This document shows, piece after piece, positions 16,073 through 26,448 of a stretch of 56,352 nt of DNA (positions are counted from its first letter, which is position 1; each line of letters starts with the position of its first letter). Both the position numbers and the translations under genes were made by a program. The notes beneath the pieces are model-generated. The model was not told the origin of the DNA and made no database searches. It saw nothing but the letters and a program-made list of their open reading frames with translations. The stretch comes from Ezakiella peruensis. GTDB lineage: Bacteria; Bacillota; Clostridia; Tissierellales; Peptoniphilaceae. The stretch is taken from contig NZ_LT962469.1 in NCBI RefSeq assembly GCF_900215725.1, positions 541,012 to 597,363 on the forward strand. Reading direction: 5' to 3'.

Positions 16073-17367
16073 ATGAATATTAAGTTTATACAAAAATTAG
16101 TAGACTACAATAAAATAGTCGGAGATAGGGGCTTCCTTGACCCGGCTATTTTTGTAGGCAAAGTTAAAGAACCCATCCAAGATGTTAGGGGCGTCAATGC
16201 AAAAATATATAAATTGACGATTATATTTTGGTAGACTTTGATCACATGCCAAAGAGTAAAGAAATTGCGCTTATAGAAGATGAACACGGGCCGTTTTTGT
16301 ATAGGATTGTAAAAGCTAAATCCTATGCAGGAGATGACTTGGATGCGATTATAATAGATGCAATTGAAATGAGGGCAACCGATATTCACTTTGAACCCAA
16401 AGAAGATAAAATGGGAATTAGATTTAGGATTGATGGAGTATTGAAGCATATTTCTTATATGTACCAGGATTTTGATAGATTATCTAATATTATTAAAGTC
16501 AGGTCTGGCATGGATACTGTAAATAAAGAAATGCAAGACGGCAGCATGGATTTTAAAGACAATTCAAAAGATCTTAGCATTAGGGTGAGCAGTGTGCCTA
16601 CGCAATTTGGCGAAAAATTTGTCTTGAGATTACTTAACTCCAATCAAATCGAATTGGATTTGATAAAGCTGGGTATGCCAGAAGATGTCCTTGATATTTA
16701 TAAAAAATATATTAACAAAGAGGGTATGAATTTGGTGGTTGGTCCGACTGGCAGCGGTAAGAATACAACCATGCATGCAGCATTAAAGCTTCTCCCTCAT
16801 CAAGAAAAAAATATTATAAGTATAGAAGACCCAATTGAATACCGGGCAGATGACATTACTCAATTAGAAGTTGACAATTCAAGGGGAAGGACTTTTAATA
16901 AATTACTTAGGGCATCGCTCAGGCAAGACCCAGATATTATTTACATTGGCGAAATCAGGGACGAAGAGACTGCACAAGTTGCAATGAGATCAGCTATAAC
17001 AGGTCATACAGTTTTTTCAACATTGCATACAAGGGACGATAAAAATACTTATGATAGGCTTTTGGACCTGGGGGTTGAAGAATATATTTTAAAAACAGCA
17101 ATCTCCACAATTATTAGCCAACGTTTGGTGAGGACCCTCTGCGATTGTAAAATAAAAACTGAGGATGGCCACTACATGGCAAATGGCTGTGATAAATGCA
17201 ACAATGGCTATTATGGCAGGACAGGTGTCTTTGAATTGTCTGTTGCAGATGAAGGAAGAGGGGAATTTAGATTTAAAAAAATCATCGATAGGCAAGAATC
17301 TCTGAAAAGATTATATGAAGAAGGCAAGATTGATTTAAAAACCTTTGAGGAAGAAAATGATATATAA
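16073..17367 (+). pseudogene. GspE/PilB-type pilus or secretion ATPase, frameshifted near 16211
   Basis: Reading from the ATG at 16073 gives 53 codons and a TAG at 16232. The ATPase continues in another frame: codons open from 16213 (IDDYILVDFDHMPKSKE) to 17367. One missing A in the run at 16211-16213 would join the two into about 432 residues. The second part has the full C-terminal engine: MRATDIHFEP, Walker A GPTGSGKNTT, GEIRDEETAQVAMRSAITGHTVFSTLHT, QRLVRTLCDC and a CxC...CxxC zinc site. In Walker A the Ser/Thr after Lys is Asn (AAT, 16762-16764). The downstream part could still be translated from TTG 16228. Either a real mutation or a sequence error. Confidence 0.75.
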
Positions 17368-18487
17368 TTACATTGAAGAGTCACAAGATGGCTACAAGCT
17401 AGGTATAGGCCCAATAGAAGAGCCAGTTGATAGATATATTTCTATAAAACCTTTGATTGAAAGCAAAAAGGAAACTTATAGGTTCTTAAAGGGGATTGAG
17501 ATTTTAATTTCTCAGGGCGTAGACGTTTATACTGCGGTTGGCGTTTTGAGAAATTCAAATGAATACAAGAAAGAAAAGGCGACTCTGGATAAAATATATG
17601 GAAAAATGTCAGGGGGCCAAAGTTTTTACATGGCCTTGAAACTTTCAACTAGGCTGCCAGCTTATTATTTAAATCTGATAAAAGTTGCAGAGCTTAGCGA
17701 TGATTTGCTTGAACCGATGAGAGAGGCAAACAGAATTTTAGAGAGAGGCAAGTCTGTAAAAAGAAAGGTTTTTAATGCCGTATCATATCCTGCGTTTTTG
17801 TTTTTCTTATCCTTGCTTATGCTGATTGTAATGAGCAATTTTATACTTCCTATGTTTGCGTCGCTCTATGAAGGCTTTGATGCAGATTTACCGAAAGTGA
17901 CTAAGGTCGCCATAGGAATCGGCAAGGCTTTGTCAAATTATTTAATCTATTTTCTTGCAATAATTTTTATTATCTATATAGGTCTTGGATTTCTGTACAT
18001 GGTCTCATATGATTTTTATATGCTGGTGGAGACCTACAAGTACAAGTATTCTTTATTTAGAAAACTCAGACAAGATTATTTTTTAGAAGCATTTTTTAAA
18101 AAGTTTAACATTTTGTATTCTAGACTAGAAAACACTTATGCTTCTTTGGGCCACATAAGTAGTTCTGAAGAAAATTTATTTTTAAGATTAAATCTTATAA
18201 AGCTTACAAATGAAGTCCAAGCAGGCAAAGACTTTGTAAGCATAGGATCCGAATCTTATGTATTTACTGAATTTTCGACTGCACTTTTTACTGGCGTTAT
18301 GACAAGCGAAGCTATGAAAGAAGTTTCAGCAAATCTGGCAGATTTATACAAAGAATCTGTGGATAATAGGTTAGAAAATTTGGCCAAGTGGATATCACCA
18401 ATTATAACATTGATAGTTGGAGTAATTATTGGTATAATGGCTATAGGAATTGTTGCTCCGATGTTTAATTTGGCAAATATAATTTAA
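17357..18487 (+). CDS. GspF/PilC-type inner membrane platform protein
   Basis: A 376-residue protein with two GspF domains, each followed by membrane helices (about residues 140-160, 185-210 and 345-370 in this frame), as in type II secretion, type IV pilus and ComGB proteins. The frame is open back to a TTG at 17345, but the ATG at 17357 has GAGGA at the right distance, so I start there, still inside the end of gspE. The protein would be the membrane platform for the ATPase upstream. No pilin (ComGC-like), minor pilin or prepilin peptidase gene follows; the next gene is the VanW protein, so the set here is incomplete. Confidence 0.85.
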   Translation: MIYNYIEESQDGYKLGIGPIEEPVDRYISIKPLIESKKETYRFLKGIEILISQGVDVYTAVGVLRNSNEYKKEKATLDKIYGKMSGGQSFYMALKLSTRLPAYYLNLIKVAELSDDLLEPMREANRILERGKSVKRKVFNAVSYPAFLFFLSLLMLIVMSNFILPMFASLYEGFDADLPKVTKVAIGIGKALSNYLIYFLAIIFIIYIGLGFLYMVSYDFYMLVETYKYKYSLFRKLRQDYFLEAFFKKFNILYSRLENTYASLGHISSSEENLFLRLNLIKLTNEVQAGKDFVSIGSESYVFTEFSTALFTGVMTSEAMKEVSANLADLYKESVDNRLENLAKWISPIITLIVGVIIGIMAIGIVAPMFNLANII

Positions 18488-18551
18488 GTTGAATAAATAT
18501 TAGCCTATGGGGTAAATTTCATATATAGAAATTATTTTGGGAGATAAATGA

Positions 18552-20021
18552 ATGAATAAAAAAACAATAATCACGACTTCAATTATACTTGCTTTATTAA
18601 TTTTAGCAGGTGCCATATATTATTTTTACAATAATCAAAAAGAAGAGGAGAAGAAAAGGCAAATTTTATCTAGCGACCTAATTTATGATGGAATTAGCGT
18701 TGATAATATAGATTTGTCCAAAAAGACTAGAGACCAAGCATTGGAAGAGGTAAAGTCACAGGTTGAAAGTATTTTAAATAAAAATTTTAAAATTATAATT
18801 GATGAAAACACCTATGAAAGCACTTTAAAAGATCTTGGCTTAGAAATAAATTATACCAAGGCAGTAGATGATGCCTATAATTTTGGTAGAAGAGGGTCTA
18901 GTGAATCTAGGCTTGCTATTATAAATGAGGCCAAGGAAAATCCTATAAATTTTGAAACTAAGACCAGTATTAATTCCGATACTCTAAAGGCTTATATAGA
19001 AAATATAAACAAACAACTTTTAAAAGAGCCTGTTGAAGCTCATGTTGAGTTTACCGAAGAGGGATTTAATATCATAGAAGGCGAAAATGGAGTAGAAATA
19101 GATGCTGAAGACTTGGCAAAGAAGATTAAAAATGCAGTAAAATCTGGAGATGAGAGCGTCACAGCAGATGTCAAAGTAAAAGAAGCCAAGACTTCTAACG
19201 AAATGCTTGGAAGAATAAATGGAGTCATTGGAGAATTTCAAACTCCACTGGGAAATGGCACTCAAGGCAGGAATGAAAATATAAGATTATCTTGCAAGAG
19301 AATAAGCGACAGGGTTATTATGCCAGGAGAAAGTATTTCATTTAACGATGAGATGGGAGAGATAACCGCACAAAACGGTTACAAGATGGCTTCTACTATT
19401 GTAGGAGGAAAATATGTAGACTCTTTGGGCGGTGGCCTTTGCCAAACATCAACTACTCTTTACAATGCTCTTGTCAGGGCAGATGTAGAAATTATTGAGA
19501 GACACCCGCACTCAATTGCAGCTCCATATGTTGCAGTTGGAGCAGATGCTGCTGTGTGGAAGGGCGCCAAGGATTTAAAATTTAGAAATAATTGGGATTT
19601 CCCAATTATTATTAAGTCTTGGGTCGACAATAAAAATATTTATTTTAAAATATACGGCGACACCAAAGAAAAGAATTATGATATTGATTTACAAACTACA
19701 ATTGTTTCAAGAATTCCTAGAGGCCGGGTTGAAAGGCAAACAGATGCCATCCAAGCAGGACAGGAAAGAGTTGTGAGCGGAGGAAGGGATGGGATAAATG
19801 CTGTTTCCACAAAAATTTACAAAAAAAATGGGCAAAAGTTCAAGGAGATAGGCTACTTGAAAAGCTCTTACCCAATGCAAAATGCTATTGTAGAAGTAGG
19901 GACAGGCACTGTAGAGTCGGATCCAAATGCTGGTGCAGAAAATCCATCTAGCGAAAATCCAGAAACTGAAGAATCAGATGTTGATGAAAATCCAGTAGAC
20001 ACAATCGACCTACTTCAATAA
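18552..20021 (+). CDS. VanW family protein with peptidoglycan-binding-like and G5-like domains, TIDLLQ tail
   Basis: A 489-residue protein with an N-terminal membrane anchor (residues about 5-26). A peptidoglycan-binding-like (PG_binding_4) region spans about 40-220, then the VanW domain (about 225-380) with PGESISFND, GGGLCQTSTTLYNAL and RHPHS, then a G5-like segment (about 400-450). Such proteins are anchored outside the membrane and bind or modify peptidoglycan; the exact VanW activity is unknown. The last 40 residues are an acidic linker (Asp/Glu/Pro/Asn rich) ending TIDLLQ, identical to the end of PBP1A. The gene overlaps the convergent lipoprotein gene by 12 bp. Confidence 0.9.
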   Translation: MNKKTIITTSIILALLILAGAIYYFYNNQKEEEKKRQILSSDLIYDGISVDNIDLSKKTRDQALEEVKSQVESILNKNFKIIIDENTYESTLKDLGLEINYTKAVDDAYNFGRRGSSESRLAIINEAKENPINFETKTSINSDTLKAYIENINKQLLKEPVEAHVEFTEEGFNIIEGENGVEIDAEDLAKKIKNAVKSGDESVTADVKVKEAKTSNEMLGRINGVIGEFQTPLGNGTQGRNENIRLSCKRISDRVIMPGESISFNDEMGEITAQNGYKMASTIVGGKYVDSLGGGLCQTSTTLYNALVRADVEIIERHPHSIAAPYVAVGADAAVWKGAKDLKFRNNWDFPIIIKSWVDNKNIYFKIYGDTKEKNYDIDLQTTIVSRIPRGRVERQTDAIQAGQERVVSGGRDGINAVSTKIYKKNGQKFKEIGYLKSSYPMQNAIVEVGTGTVESDPNAGAENPSSENPETEESDVDENPVDTIDLLQ

Positions 20022-21458
20022 ATCTATATTTAATAAGTTATTATGACTTTCAACCATTAAAGAATTTGTCTTTGCTGAGTAAAATATATTTTTACATGGC
20101 AGTTGGACAATCGTTTTAATAGATTGATTTTTATAGATCGAGAGTTTTATTGTGCTCTCGATTTTTTCTTTTATAACAAGATTATCATTTTGGTCATAGG
20201 AAATACCTTTTATATTTCCCTGCATGATTTCTTTATTGAGTCCAGATTTTAGAGAGTATACAATGAGCTCGGCATTATTTGATCCAGGACTTTGCTTAAG
20301 GTAGGAGATGAATTCACTATTGATAACTGGCTTGGCTCCCTTGCCGAGAAAGGCTAGGCTGTAGTTTGAATCAATGCGGTATACGAGATTTCCATCTTTG
20401 CCAATGGTTTCTATTACAAGGTCCTTGCCGTTTGTAGCTATGGACTTAATCAAAAAACTCATTTGCTTAATCTCTTCTAATTCTGAGTCTTGAGATTTAA
20501 ATAATTTTGAACTTGTGCTGTTGTTGGTTATAAAGAAAATTTTATCATCGTAGACAGCAAAGTCATCTGGATATAAATCTCCTAAGTCAAAAGTTTTTAT
20601 ATCATCTGTCTCAGGATTAAAAATATAAAATTTAGATGTCGGCTCACATGATTGAAAATATATTTTAGAAGTCTTGGGGTCTCGTTTTATATTTGTAAAT
20701 TCTTCTTTAAGTTTATTTATTTTCAAACTTTCGTTTTTGGGTATATTATAGAAGTAGATGTCATCTGATTGTTTATACAAAAAGAAATCACCACTTGCAA
20801 AACCAATCGATTTATCGAAAGGTATTTTTTTTGAAATTTCAAATTTATTTTCATTTACAATTTCTTTGCTGGAATCACTGATGGCAAAACGTATGGAAGC
20901 ATTTTCTTGGTCTTGATCGACTAGCGGATAATACAGGGTCCACATTAGGCCCTTTGTAGTACGCATGAGCTTGATATCCAAGGGATCATATATTATACTG
21001 GGATATGTTTCTTTGATTATAGCCTTTGCAGTATCGGTATCCATATTTGGCCTTAAAAAATCGAAATCAGAATCCAGTCTTAATTTATAGTTTTGTTTAT
21101 TATAAGGGTTGATGCCTCTAAGAACAATTTTTATTACAGGTTTTTGTAGGCTATCATTTTTTACAACGGGGCCTTTTAATTTAACAATGATTTCATCTTC
21201 GCTTTGCTTTAGATCAAGGACTTTTATATTGGTCCTATCTGTTAATGGGCAGACGATAGTGAGCTCTACATCTATTGAGCCCACGGGTTTCATTTCCCAG
21301 GAAATTTCATTGTTGTTGTAGTCACTTATATAATCTATGGATTTTAAATCGTATTCGATGGGGATATAATTAATCCCAGTTTTAGGATCATCTTTTATAA
21401 GCACATCGCATCCAGACAAAAATATTATAAAGATAAGTAAAATTAATTTTCTTTTCAT
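20010..21458 (-). CDS. Lipoprotein of unknown function, possibly beta-propeller
   Basis: A 482-residue predicted lipoprotein: basic start MKRK, hydrophobic segment, lipobox LSGC with Cys17 as the lipid site. The first 130 residues look like a beta-sandwich. From about 230 on there are repeated short beta-strand patterns (DIYFYNIPK, KIYFQSCE, KFYIFNPET, KIFFITNNS) like a degenerate propeller. I do not recognise a named family. It converges on the VanW gene and its last codons are antisense to that gene's tail; it happens to end NIDLLK. An Lgt-family gene at 2813 could supply the lipid modification. Confidence 0.75.
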   Translation of the reverse strand: MKRKLILLIFIIFLSGCDVLIKDDPKTGINYIPIEYDLKSIDYISDYNNNEISWEMKPVGSIDVELTIVCPLTDRTNIKVLDLKQSEDEIIVKLKGPVVKNDSLQKPVIKIVLRGINPYNKQNYKLRLDSDFDFLRPNMDTDTAKAIIKETYPSIIYDPLDIKLMRTTKGLMWTLYYPLVDQDQENASIRFAISDSSKEIVNENKFEISKKIPFDKSIGFASGDFFLYKQSDDIYFYNIPKNESLKINKLKEEFTNIKRDPKTSKIYFQSCEPTSKFYIFNPETDDIKTFDLGDLYPDDFAVYDDKIFFITNNSTSSKLFKSQDSELEEIKQMSFLIKSIATNGKDLVIETIGKDGNLVYRIDSNYSLAFLGKGAKPVINSEFISYLKQSPGSNNAELIVYSLKSGLNKEIMQGNIKGISYDQNDNLVIKEKIESTIKLSIYKNQSIKTIVQLPCKNIFYSAKTNSLMVESHNNLLNIDLLK

Positions 21459-21511
21459 TTTATCACCATATTAATTTTACATAATATATTAAAAATATAC
21501 AAGGAGGGACC

Positions 21512-23494
21512 ATGAACTTTAAGTTACATTCCAAATTTCAACCTACTGGTGACCAGCCAGAAGCTATAGAAAAAATTTCCAATTCAATATTAAAGGGCGA
21601 AAGATTTCAAACTCTAAAGGGGGTTACGGGATCTGGTAAAACTTTTACTATGGCAAATATTATAAACAAAGTTCAAAAGCCAACCCTTGTAATTGCACAT
21701 AACAAAACACTTGCTTATCAGCTTTGCATGGAGCTTAGGGAATTTTTCCCTGAAAACGCAGTTGAATATTTTGTATCCTACTATGACTATTATCAACCTG
21801 AAGCCTATGTGCCATCGACAGATACTTATATAGCCAAGGACTCGGCTATTAATGATGAGATCGATAAGCTTAGGCACTCGGCTACAGCGGCTCTTTTTGA
21901 AAGAAAGGATGTAATTATAGTTGCATCTGTATCCTGCATTTATGGTTTGGGCGATCCAGAAGACTATATTGATCTGATGGTTAGTTTGAGACCTGGGATG
22001 ATTAAGGATAGGGACAAGGTTATAGAAGAGCTTATAGCCATCCAATATATGAGAAATGATATTAATTTTGAACGCGGGACTTTTAGGGTCCGTGGAGATA
22101 TTTTAGATATTTTTCCTGCCAGCGAAAGTGAAAACTGCATTCGGTTAGAATTTTTTGGAGATGAGATTGATCGTATTTCAGAAATAAATCACCTAACAGG
22201 AGAAGTGCTGGGCGAATTAAAACACGCAAGTATTTTCCCTGCATCACACTTTGCGACTTCGCAGGCTAAGATTGATCGAGCGATTACAACTATAGAAGAA
22301 GAACTCGAGGACAGACTAAAAGAACTGAGGGACATGGACCATCTCCTATATGCAGAACGTCTTGAGCAGAGGACAAGATATGACCTTGAAATGCTAAGAG
22401 AGATTGGTTTTTGCTCTGGAATTGAAAACTACTCCAGGCATATTTCAGGTCGGGCACCAGGCAGCAGGCCATATACTCTAATCGATTATTTTCCAGAAGA
22501 TTTTTTGATTATAACCGACGAAAGTCACGTAACTATTCCACAGATAAGGGGCATGTACGCAGGTGATAGGTCGAGGAAGGAGACCCTAGTTGAATACGGT
22601 TTTAGGTTGCCGTCTGCACTTGATAATAGACCGCTTAATTTTACTGAGTTTGAAAAGCTGATCCACAATATTTTATTTGTTTCAGCTACACCTGGGCCTT
22701 ATGAGTTGGAAAAATCAACCACGCTTGCAGAACAAGTCTTAAGGCCTACAGGTCTGTTGGATCCAGAAATTATTGTCCATCCAATTGAAAATCAAATCGA
22801 TGATTTGATTGAAAGGATTAAAGATAGAATTGAAAAGAACGAAAGGGTATTAGTTACAACTCTTACCAAGAAAATGGCAGAAGACTTGTCAGATTATCTT
22901 GATAATATAGGTATAAAAGTTAGATATATGCACTCGGATACAGAGACAATTGACCGGATGCAGATAATTAGAGAACTGCGTCTGGGTGAATGCGATGTAC
23001 TGGTTGGCATTAACCTTTTAAGAGAGGGTTTAGACTTGCCAGAGGTAAGTTTGGTTGCAATCTTAGACGCAGACAAAGAAGGCTTCTTAAGATCTGAAAC
23101 ATCTTTAATTCAAACTGTTGGTAGGGCCGCCAGAAATGTAAATGGCCAAGTAGTAATGTATGCAGATAGGATTACTGATAGCATGAAGAAGACCATTGAA
23201 GAAACTAAAAGGCGGAGAGAAATTCAAGAAGCCTACAACAAAGAGCACGGCATAGTTCCAAAGTCTATAGTAAAGGATGTTAGAGAAGTTATTGGAATTA
23301 TGAAGGGAGATACAAATAAAGCTCCTAAAAAGACTGAGACTCTTAGCAAAGATCAAATACTTGAAATTATTAAAGAATATAAGGCCAGCATGCTAGAAGC
23401 TGCAGAGCGTCTTGAGTTTGAAGAGGCTGCAAGGCTTAGAGATGAAATGGTTAATTGGCAAAAGAAATTAGAAAAAATTGAGAGGAAGAAATAA
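21512..23494 (+). CDS. uvrB: UvrABC excinuclease subunit B
   Basis: A 660-residue UvrB with all helicase motifs: Walker A GVTGSGKT (about residues 37-44), the beta-hairpin [16 protein letters not shown] motif, [35 protein letters not shown] and QTVGRAARN, then the C-terminal UvrC-binding helix pair ([21 protein letters not shown]). UvrB loads onto damaged DNA with UvrA and then guides UvrC incision. A strong AAGGAGGG site precedes the ATG. It is co-transcribed with uvrA, which starts immediately after. Confidence 0.98.
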   Translation: MNFKLHSKFQPTGDQPEAIEKISNSILKGERFQTLKGVTGSGKTFTMANIINKVQKPTLVIAHNKTLAYQLCMELREFFPENAVEYFVSYYDYYQPEAYVPSTDTYIAKDSAINDEIDKLRHSATAALFERKDVIIVASVSCIYGLGDPEDYIDLMVSLRPGMIKDRDKVIEELIAIQYMRNDINFERGTFRVRGDILDIFPASESENCIRLEFFGDEIDRISEINHLTGEVLGELKHASIFPASHFATSQAKIDRAITTIEEELEDRLKELRDMDHLLYAERLEQRTRYDLEMLREIGFCSGIENYSRHISGRAPGSRPYTLIDYFPEDFLIITDESHVTIPQIRGMYAGDRSRKETLVEYGFRLPSALDNRPLNFTEFEKLIHNILFVSATPGPYELEKSTTLAEQVLRPTGLLDPEIIVHPIENQIDDLIERIKDRIEKNERVLVTTLTKKMAEDLSDYLDNIGIKVRYMHSDTETIDRMQIIRELRLGECDVLVGINLLREGLDLPEVSLVAILDADKEGFLRSETSLIQTVGRAARNVNGQVVMYADRITDSMKKTIEETKRRREIQEAYNKEHGIVPKSIVKDVREVIGIMKGDTNKAPKKTETLSKDQILEIIKEYKASMLEAAERLEFEEAARLRDEMVNWQKKLEKIERKK

Positions 23495-23495
23495 T

Positions 23496-26315
23496 TTGAA
23501 CGAATACATTGAAATAAAAGGTGCACATGAAAATAATTTAAAAAATATTTCTGTTAATATTCCTAGGAATAAAATGACAGTTATTACAGGCCTATCGGGT
23601 TCTGGCAAGAGCTCATTGGCCTTTGATACAATTTATGCAGAAGGCCAACGCAGGTATGTAGAAAGTTTGTCTGCATACGCCAGGCAATTTCTTGGCAATA
23701 TGACAAAGCCAGCTGTTGAATATATTGGTGGACTTAGTCCGTCTATTTCAATTGATCAAAAAACTACAAATAGGAATCCACGCTCAACTGTGGGGACTGT
23801 TACAGAAATTTACGACTATTACAGGCTGCTTTACGCCAGAATTGGCAAGGTTCACTGCCCAAAATGTGGCAAGTTAATTGAAAAACAATCTATCGATCAA
23901 ATGGTCGACAAGATTATGAGTCTAGATGAAGGCGAAAAGATGATGATAGTTGCACCAATTGTCAGAAGCAAAAAAGGCGAGCATAAAAATGTTTTTAAGC
24001 AAATCCAACAAGACGGCTATGTACGCGTCTATGTAGATGGAGAACTTTATGATATTGAAAGTGTGCCAGAACTTGAAAAAAATAAAAATCACAATATTGC
24101 AGTTGTCGTCGACAGACTTATTAGAAGGGATAATATCGAAAAGCGTTTGGTTGACTCGCTTGAAACGGCTCTTGAATTAGGCAATGGCTATATAGTTGTG
24201 GAAACGTCCAAGGAAAATATTCCTTTTAGTGAAAATTTTGCATGTATAGATTGTGGAATTTCATTCGAGGAGGTTTCTACCAGACTTTTTTCATTTAACT
24301 CCCCCTTTGGGATGTGCGAAACTTGTAATGGCTTAGGATTTTTCCAAACTATTAATCCCGATAGGCTTATTACAAATGGTGAGCTTTCAATCAAGCAAGG
24401 GGCAATTGCAAGCTACGGCAATACCGACATGGATTCATTTTATATGAAGATGTTTGCTGAAATTGCCAAACACTGGAACTTTAGCTTAGATGCACCGATT
24501 AAAGAAGCTCCAAAAGGGATGATAGATGAAATTCTTTATGGGACTAATTATGCTGTTAAATTCACATATAAGTCAGGCTTTGATAGGACTGGTAGGAGAA
24601 AAACTGTAACTAGGAGATGGGAAGGCGCTGTAAACAATTTACAAGAACGTTATGACAATTCCTCTAGCGATTGGGTCCAAGAGGTAATTGGAGAATTTAT
24701 AGAGGAAGTTCCGTGTAAAACTTGCGGAGGCAAAAGACTAAACAAGGAAGCTCTTAGCGTAAGAGTTGGCGGCTTAAATATTGCTGAGCTAACTGAACTG
24801 GATGTTGAAAAAGAAATTGAGTTTTTCGAAAAACTAGAGCTCACTGAAATGGAAAATAAAATTGCAGAAGAGATTTTAAAAGAAATTAAAGAAAGGCTTG
24901 GATTTTTAAAAGATGTTGGCCTTGGCTATTTAAATCTCTCTAGGATGGCAGGAAGTTTATCGGGCGGTGAGTCACAAAGGATTAGATTGGCAACTCAAAT
25001 CGGATCAAAGTTAGTCGGTGTAACTTATGTACTTGACGAGCCATCCATCGGCCTTCACCAAAGAGACAATGCTAAACTTTTAAAAACTTTGAGAGAGCTA
25101 ACTGATATTGGCAATACTGTTTTGGTTGTAGAACACGATGAAGACACCATGAGAGAGGCTGATTATATTTTGGATATTGGACCTGGCGCTGGAGTTCACG
25201 GTGGAGATATTGTAGCTTTTGGCACGCCAAAGCAGGTTATGAGAAATAAAAAGAGTATAACTGGCCAATATTTATCTGGTAAAAAGAAAATTGAAGTTCC
25301 AAAAGAACGCCGCAAGCCAGTTGATTTTGTCACGATTAAAAACGCTCATGAAAACAATTTAAAAAATATTGATGTTAAAATTCCAACTGGAGTTATAACA
25401 GCTGTTACAGGTGTAAGTGGATCAGGCAAAAGCTCTCTGGTAAATGAGATTTTATACAAGAACTTGGCCAGAGATTTAAATAAATCTAAAATCAAGCCAG
25501 GAAAATCAGATGGAGTTGAAAATGATCAAGTCTTTGACAAGGTGGTTGTTATTGACCAATCGCCAATAGGTAGAACGCCAAGATCAAATCCTGCGACATA
25601 CACCGGAGTCTTTGATGGAATCCGTGATGTCTTTGCAATGACCAATGAAGCTAAGGCAAGAGGCTACAAAAAAGGCAGATTTTCTTTTAATGTAAAAGGC
25701 GGCAGGTGCGAGGCCTGCAAGGGCGACGGCATTATAAAAGTTGAAATGCATTTCTTGCCAGACGTATATGTTCCTTGCGAAGTATGCAAGGGCAAGAGGT
25801 ATAATAGGGAGACATTGGAAGTTAAATTTAAAGATAAAACTATTTCCGATGTTTTAGATATGACTGTTGAAGAAGCCATGTATTTCTTTGAAAACCATCC
25901 AAAGATAAGTCGTAAGCTAGAAACCATGTACAATGTTGGTTTGGGCTATATAAAATTAGGACAAAGCTCCACGAGTTTGTCTGGTGGGGAAGCACAGAGA
26001 GTTAAACTTGCGACAGAACTTTCTAAACGAGCAACGGGGAGGACCATATATATACTCGACGAACCGACCACGGGTTTGCATTCTGAGGACGTATCAAAAC
26101 TAATCCAAGTCTTGGACGAATTAGCTGAGGGTGGCAATACAATTGTTGTTATTGAGCACAATTTAGATGTTATAAAAACTTCTGACTATGTGATTGATCT
26201 TGGACCAGAAGGTGGCGATAAGGGAGGCACAGTTGTTGCCCAAGGAACGCCTGAAGAAGTTGCAAAGGTAAAAAAATCCTATACAGGACAATTTTTAAAA
26301 AAGTTACTGGATTAA
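23496..26315 (+). CDS. uvrA: UvrABC excinuclease subunit A
   Basis: A 939-residue ABC ATPase that finds DNA lesions and delivers UvrB. Both nucleotide-binding domains are complete: Walker [13 protein letters not shown] and [11 protein letters not shown], signatures [12 protein letters not shown] and [12 protein letters not shown], and the zinc-finger cysteine sets (CPKCGKL, CIDCG...[18 protein letters not shown]...CEVCKG). The frame is open to TTG 23478 inside uvrB, but TTG 23496, one base after the uvrB stop and 8 bases after GAGGAA, puts the conserved [13 protein letters not shown] near the N-terminus, so I use it. Confidence 0.97.
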   Translation: MNEYIEIKGAHENNLKNISVNIPRNKMTVITGLSGSGKSSLAFDTIYAEGQRRYVESLSAYARQFLGNMTKPAVEYIGGLSPSISIDQKTTNRNPRSTVGTVTEIYDYYRLLYARIGKVHCPKCGKLIEKQSIDQMVDKIMSLDEGEKMMIVAPIVRSKKGEHKNVFKQIQQDGYVRVYVDGELYDIESVPELEKNKNHNIAVVVDRLIRRDNIEKRLVDSLETALELGNGYIVVETSKENIPFSENFACIDCGISFEEVSTRLFSFNSPFGMCETCNGLGFFQTINPDRLITNGELSIKQGAIASYGNTDMDSFYMKMFAEIAKHWNFSLDAPIKEAPKGMIDEILYGTNYAVKFTYKSGFDRTGRRKTVTRRWEGAVNNLQERYDNSSSDWVQEVIGEFIEEVPCKTCGGKRLNKEALSVRVGGLNIAELTELDVEKEIEFFEKLELTEMENKIAEEILKEIKERLGFLKDVGLGYLNLSRMAGSLSGGESQRIRLATQIGSKLVGVTYVLDEPSIGLHQRDNAKLLKTLRELTDIGNTVLVVEHDEDTMREADYILDIGPGAGVHGGDIVAFGTPKQVMRNKKSITGQYLSGKKKIEVPKERRKPVDFVTIKNAHENNLKNIDVKIPTGVITAVTGVSGSGKSSLVNEILYKNLARDLNKSKIKPGKSDGVENDQVFDKVVVIDQSPIGRTPRSNPATYTGVFDGIRDVFAMTNEAKARGYKKGRFSFNVKGGRCEACKGDGIIKVEMHFLPDVYVPCEVCKGKRYNRETLEVKFKDKTISDVLDMTVEEAMYFFENHPKISRKLETMYNVGLGYIKLGQSSTSLSGGEAQRVKLATELSKRATGRTIYILDEPTTGLHSEDVSKLIQVLDELAEGGNTIVVIEHNLDVIKTSDYVIDLGPEGGDKGGTVVAQGTPEEVAKVKKSYTGQFLKKLLD

Positions 26316-26335
26316 AAATTATATAATTTAAAAAA

Positions 26336-26360
26336 GAGCCTAGGATTTTTTCCTAGGTTC
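26336..26360 (-). terminator. Hairpin terminator between uvrA and the radical SAM gene
   Basis: Stem GAGCCTAGGA (26336-26345) with TCCTAGGTTC (26351-26360). The T-run lies on the minus-strand exit side, so it mainly ends the radical SAM transcript. For uvrA it offers a hairpin with no T-tract; a second hairpin (TAGCAGGC 26373-26380 with GCTTGCTA 26396-26403) lies further on. Confidence 0.75.
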
Positions 26361-26448
26361 TAAGATAATATTTAGCAGGCATTATAAGAAATATCGCTTG
26401 CTATCTTATTCTTTAATTTTATTTTTCAATCGCCATTTAATTTAGAAA

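Noticed and set aside
16205-16234. Programmed -1 frameshift joining the two gspE parts
   Set aside because: The site TAT AAA TTG does not form a slippery heptamer; the shifted codons would mismatch. A plain 1-base deletion or a sequence error is simpler.
16105-16449. 114-codon minus-strand frame over udk-gspE junction
   Set aside because: It lies antisense to the recognisable GspE sequence, with no ribosome binding site and no known family pattern.
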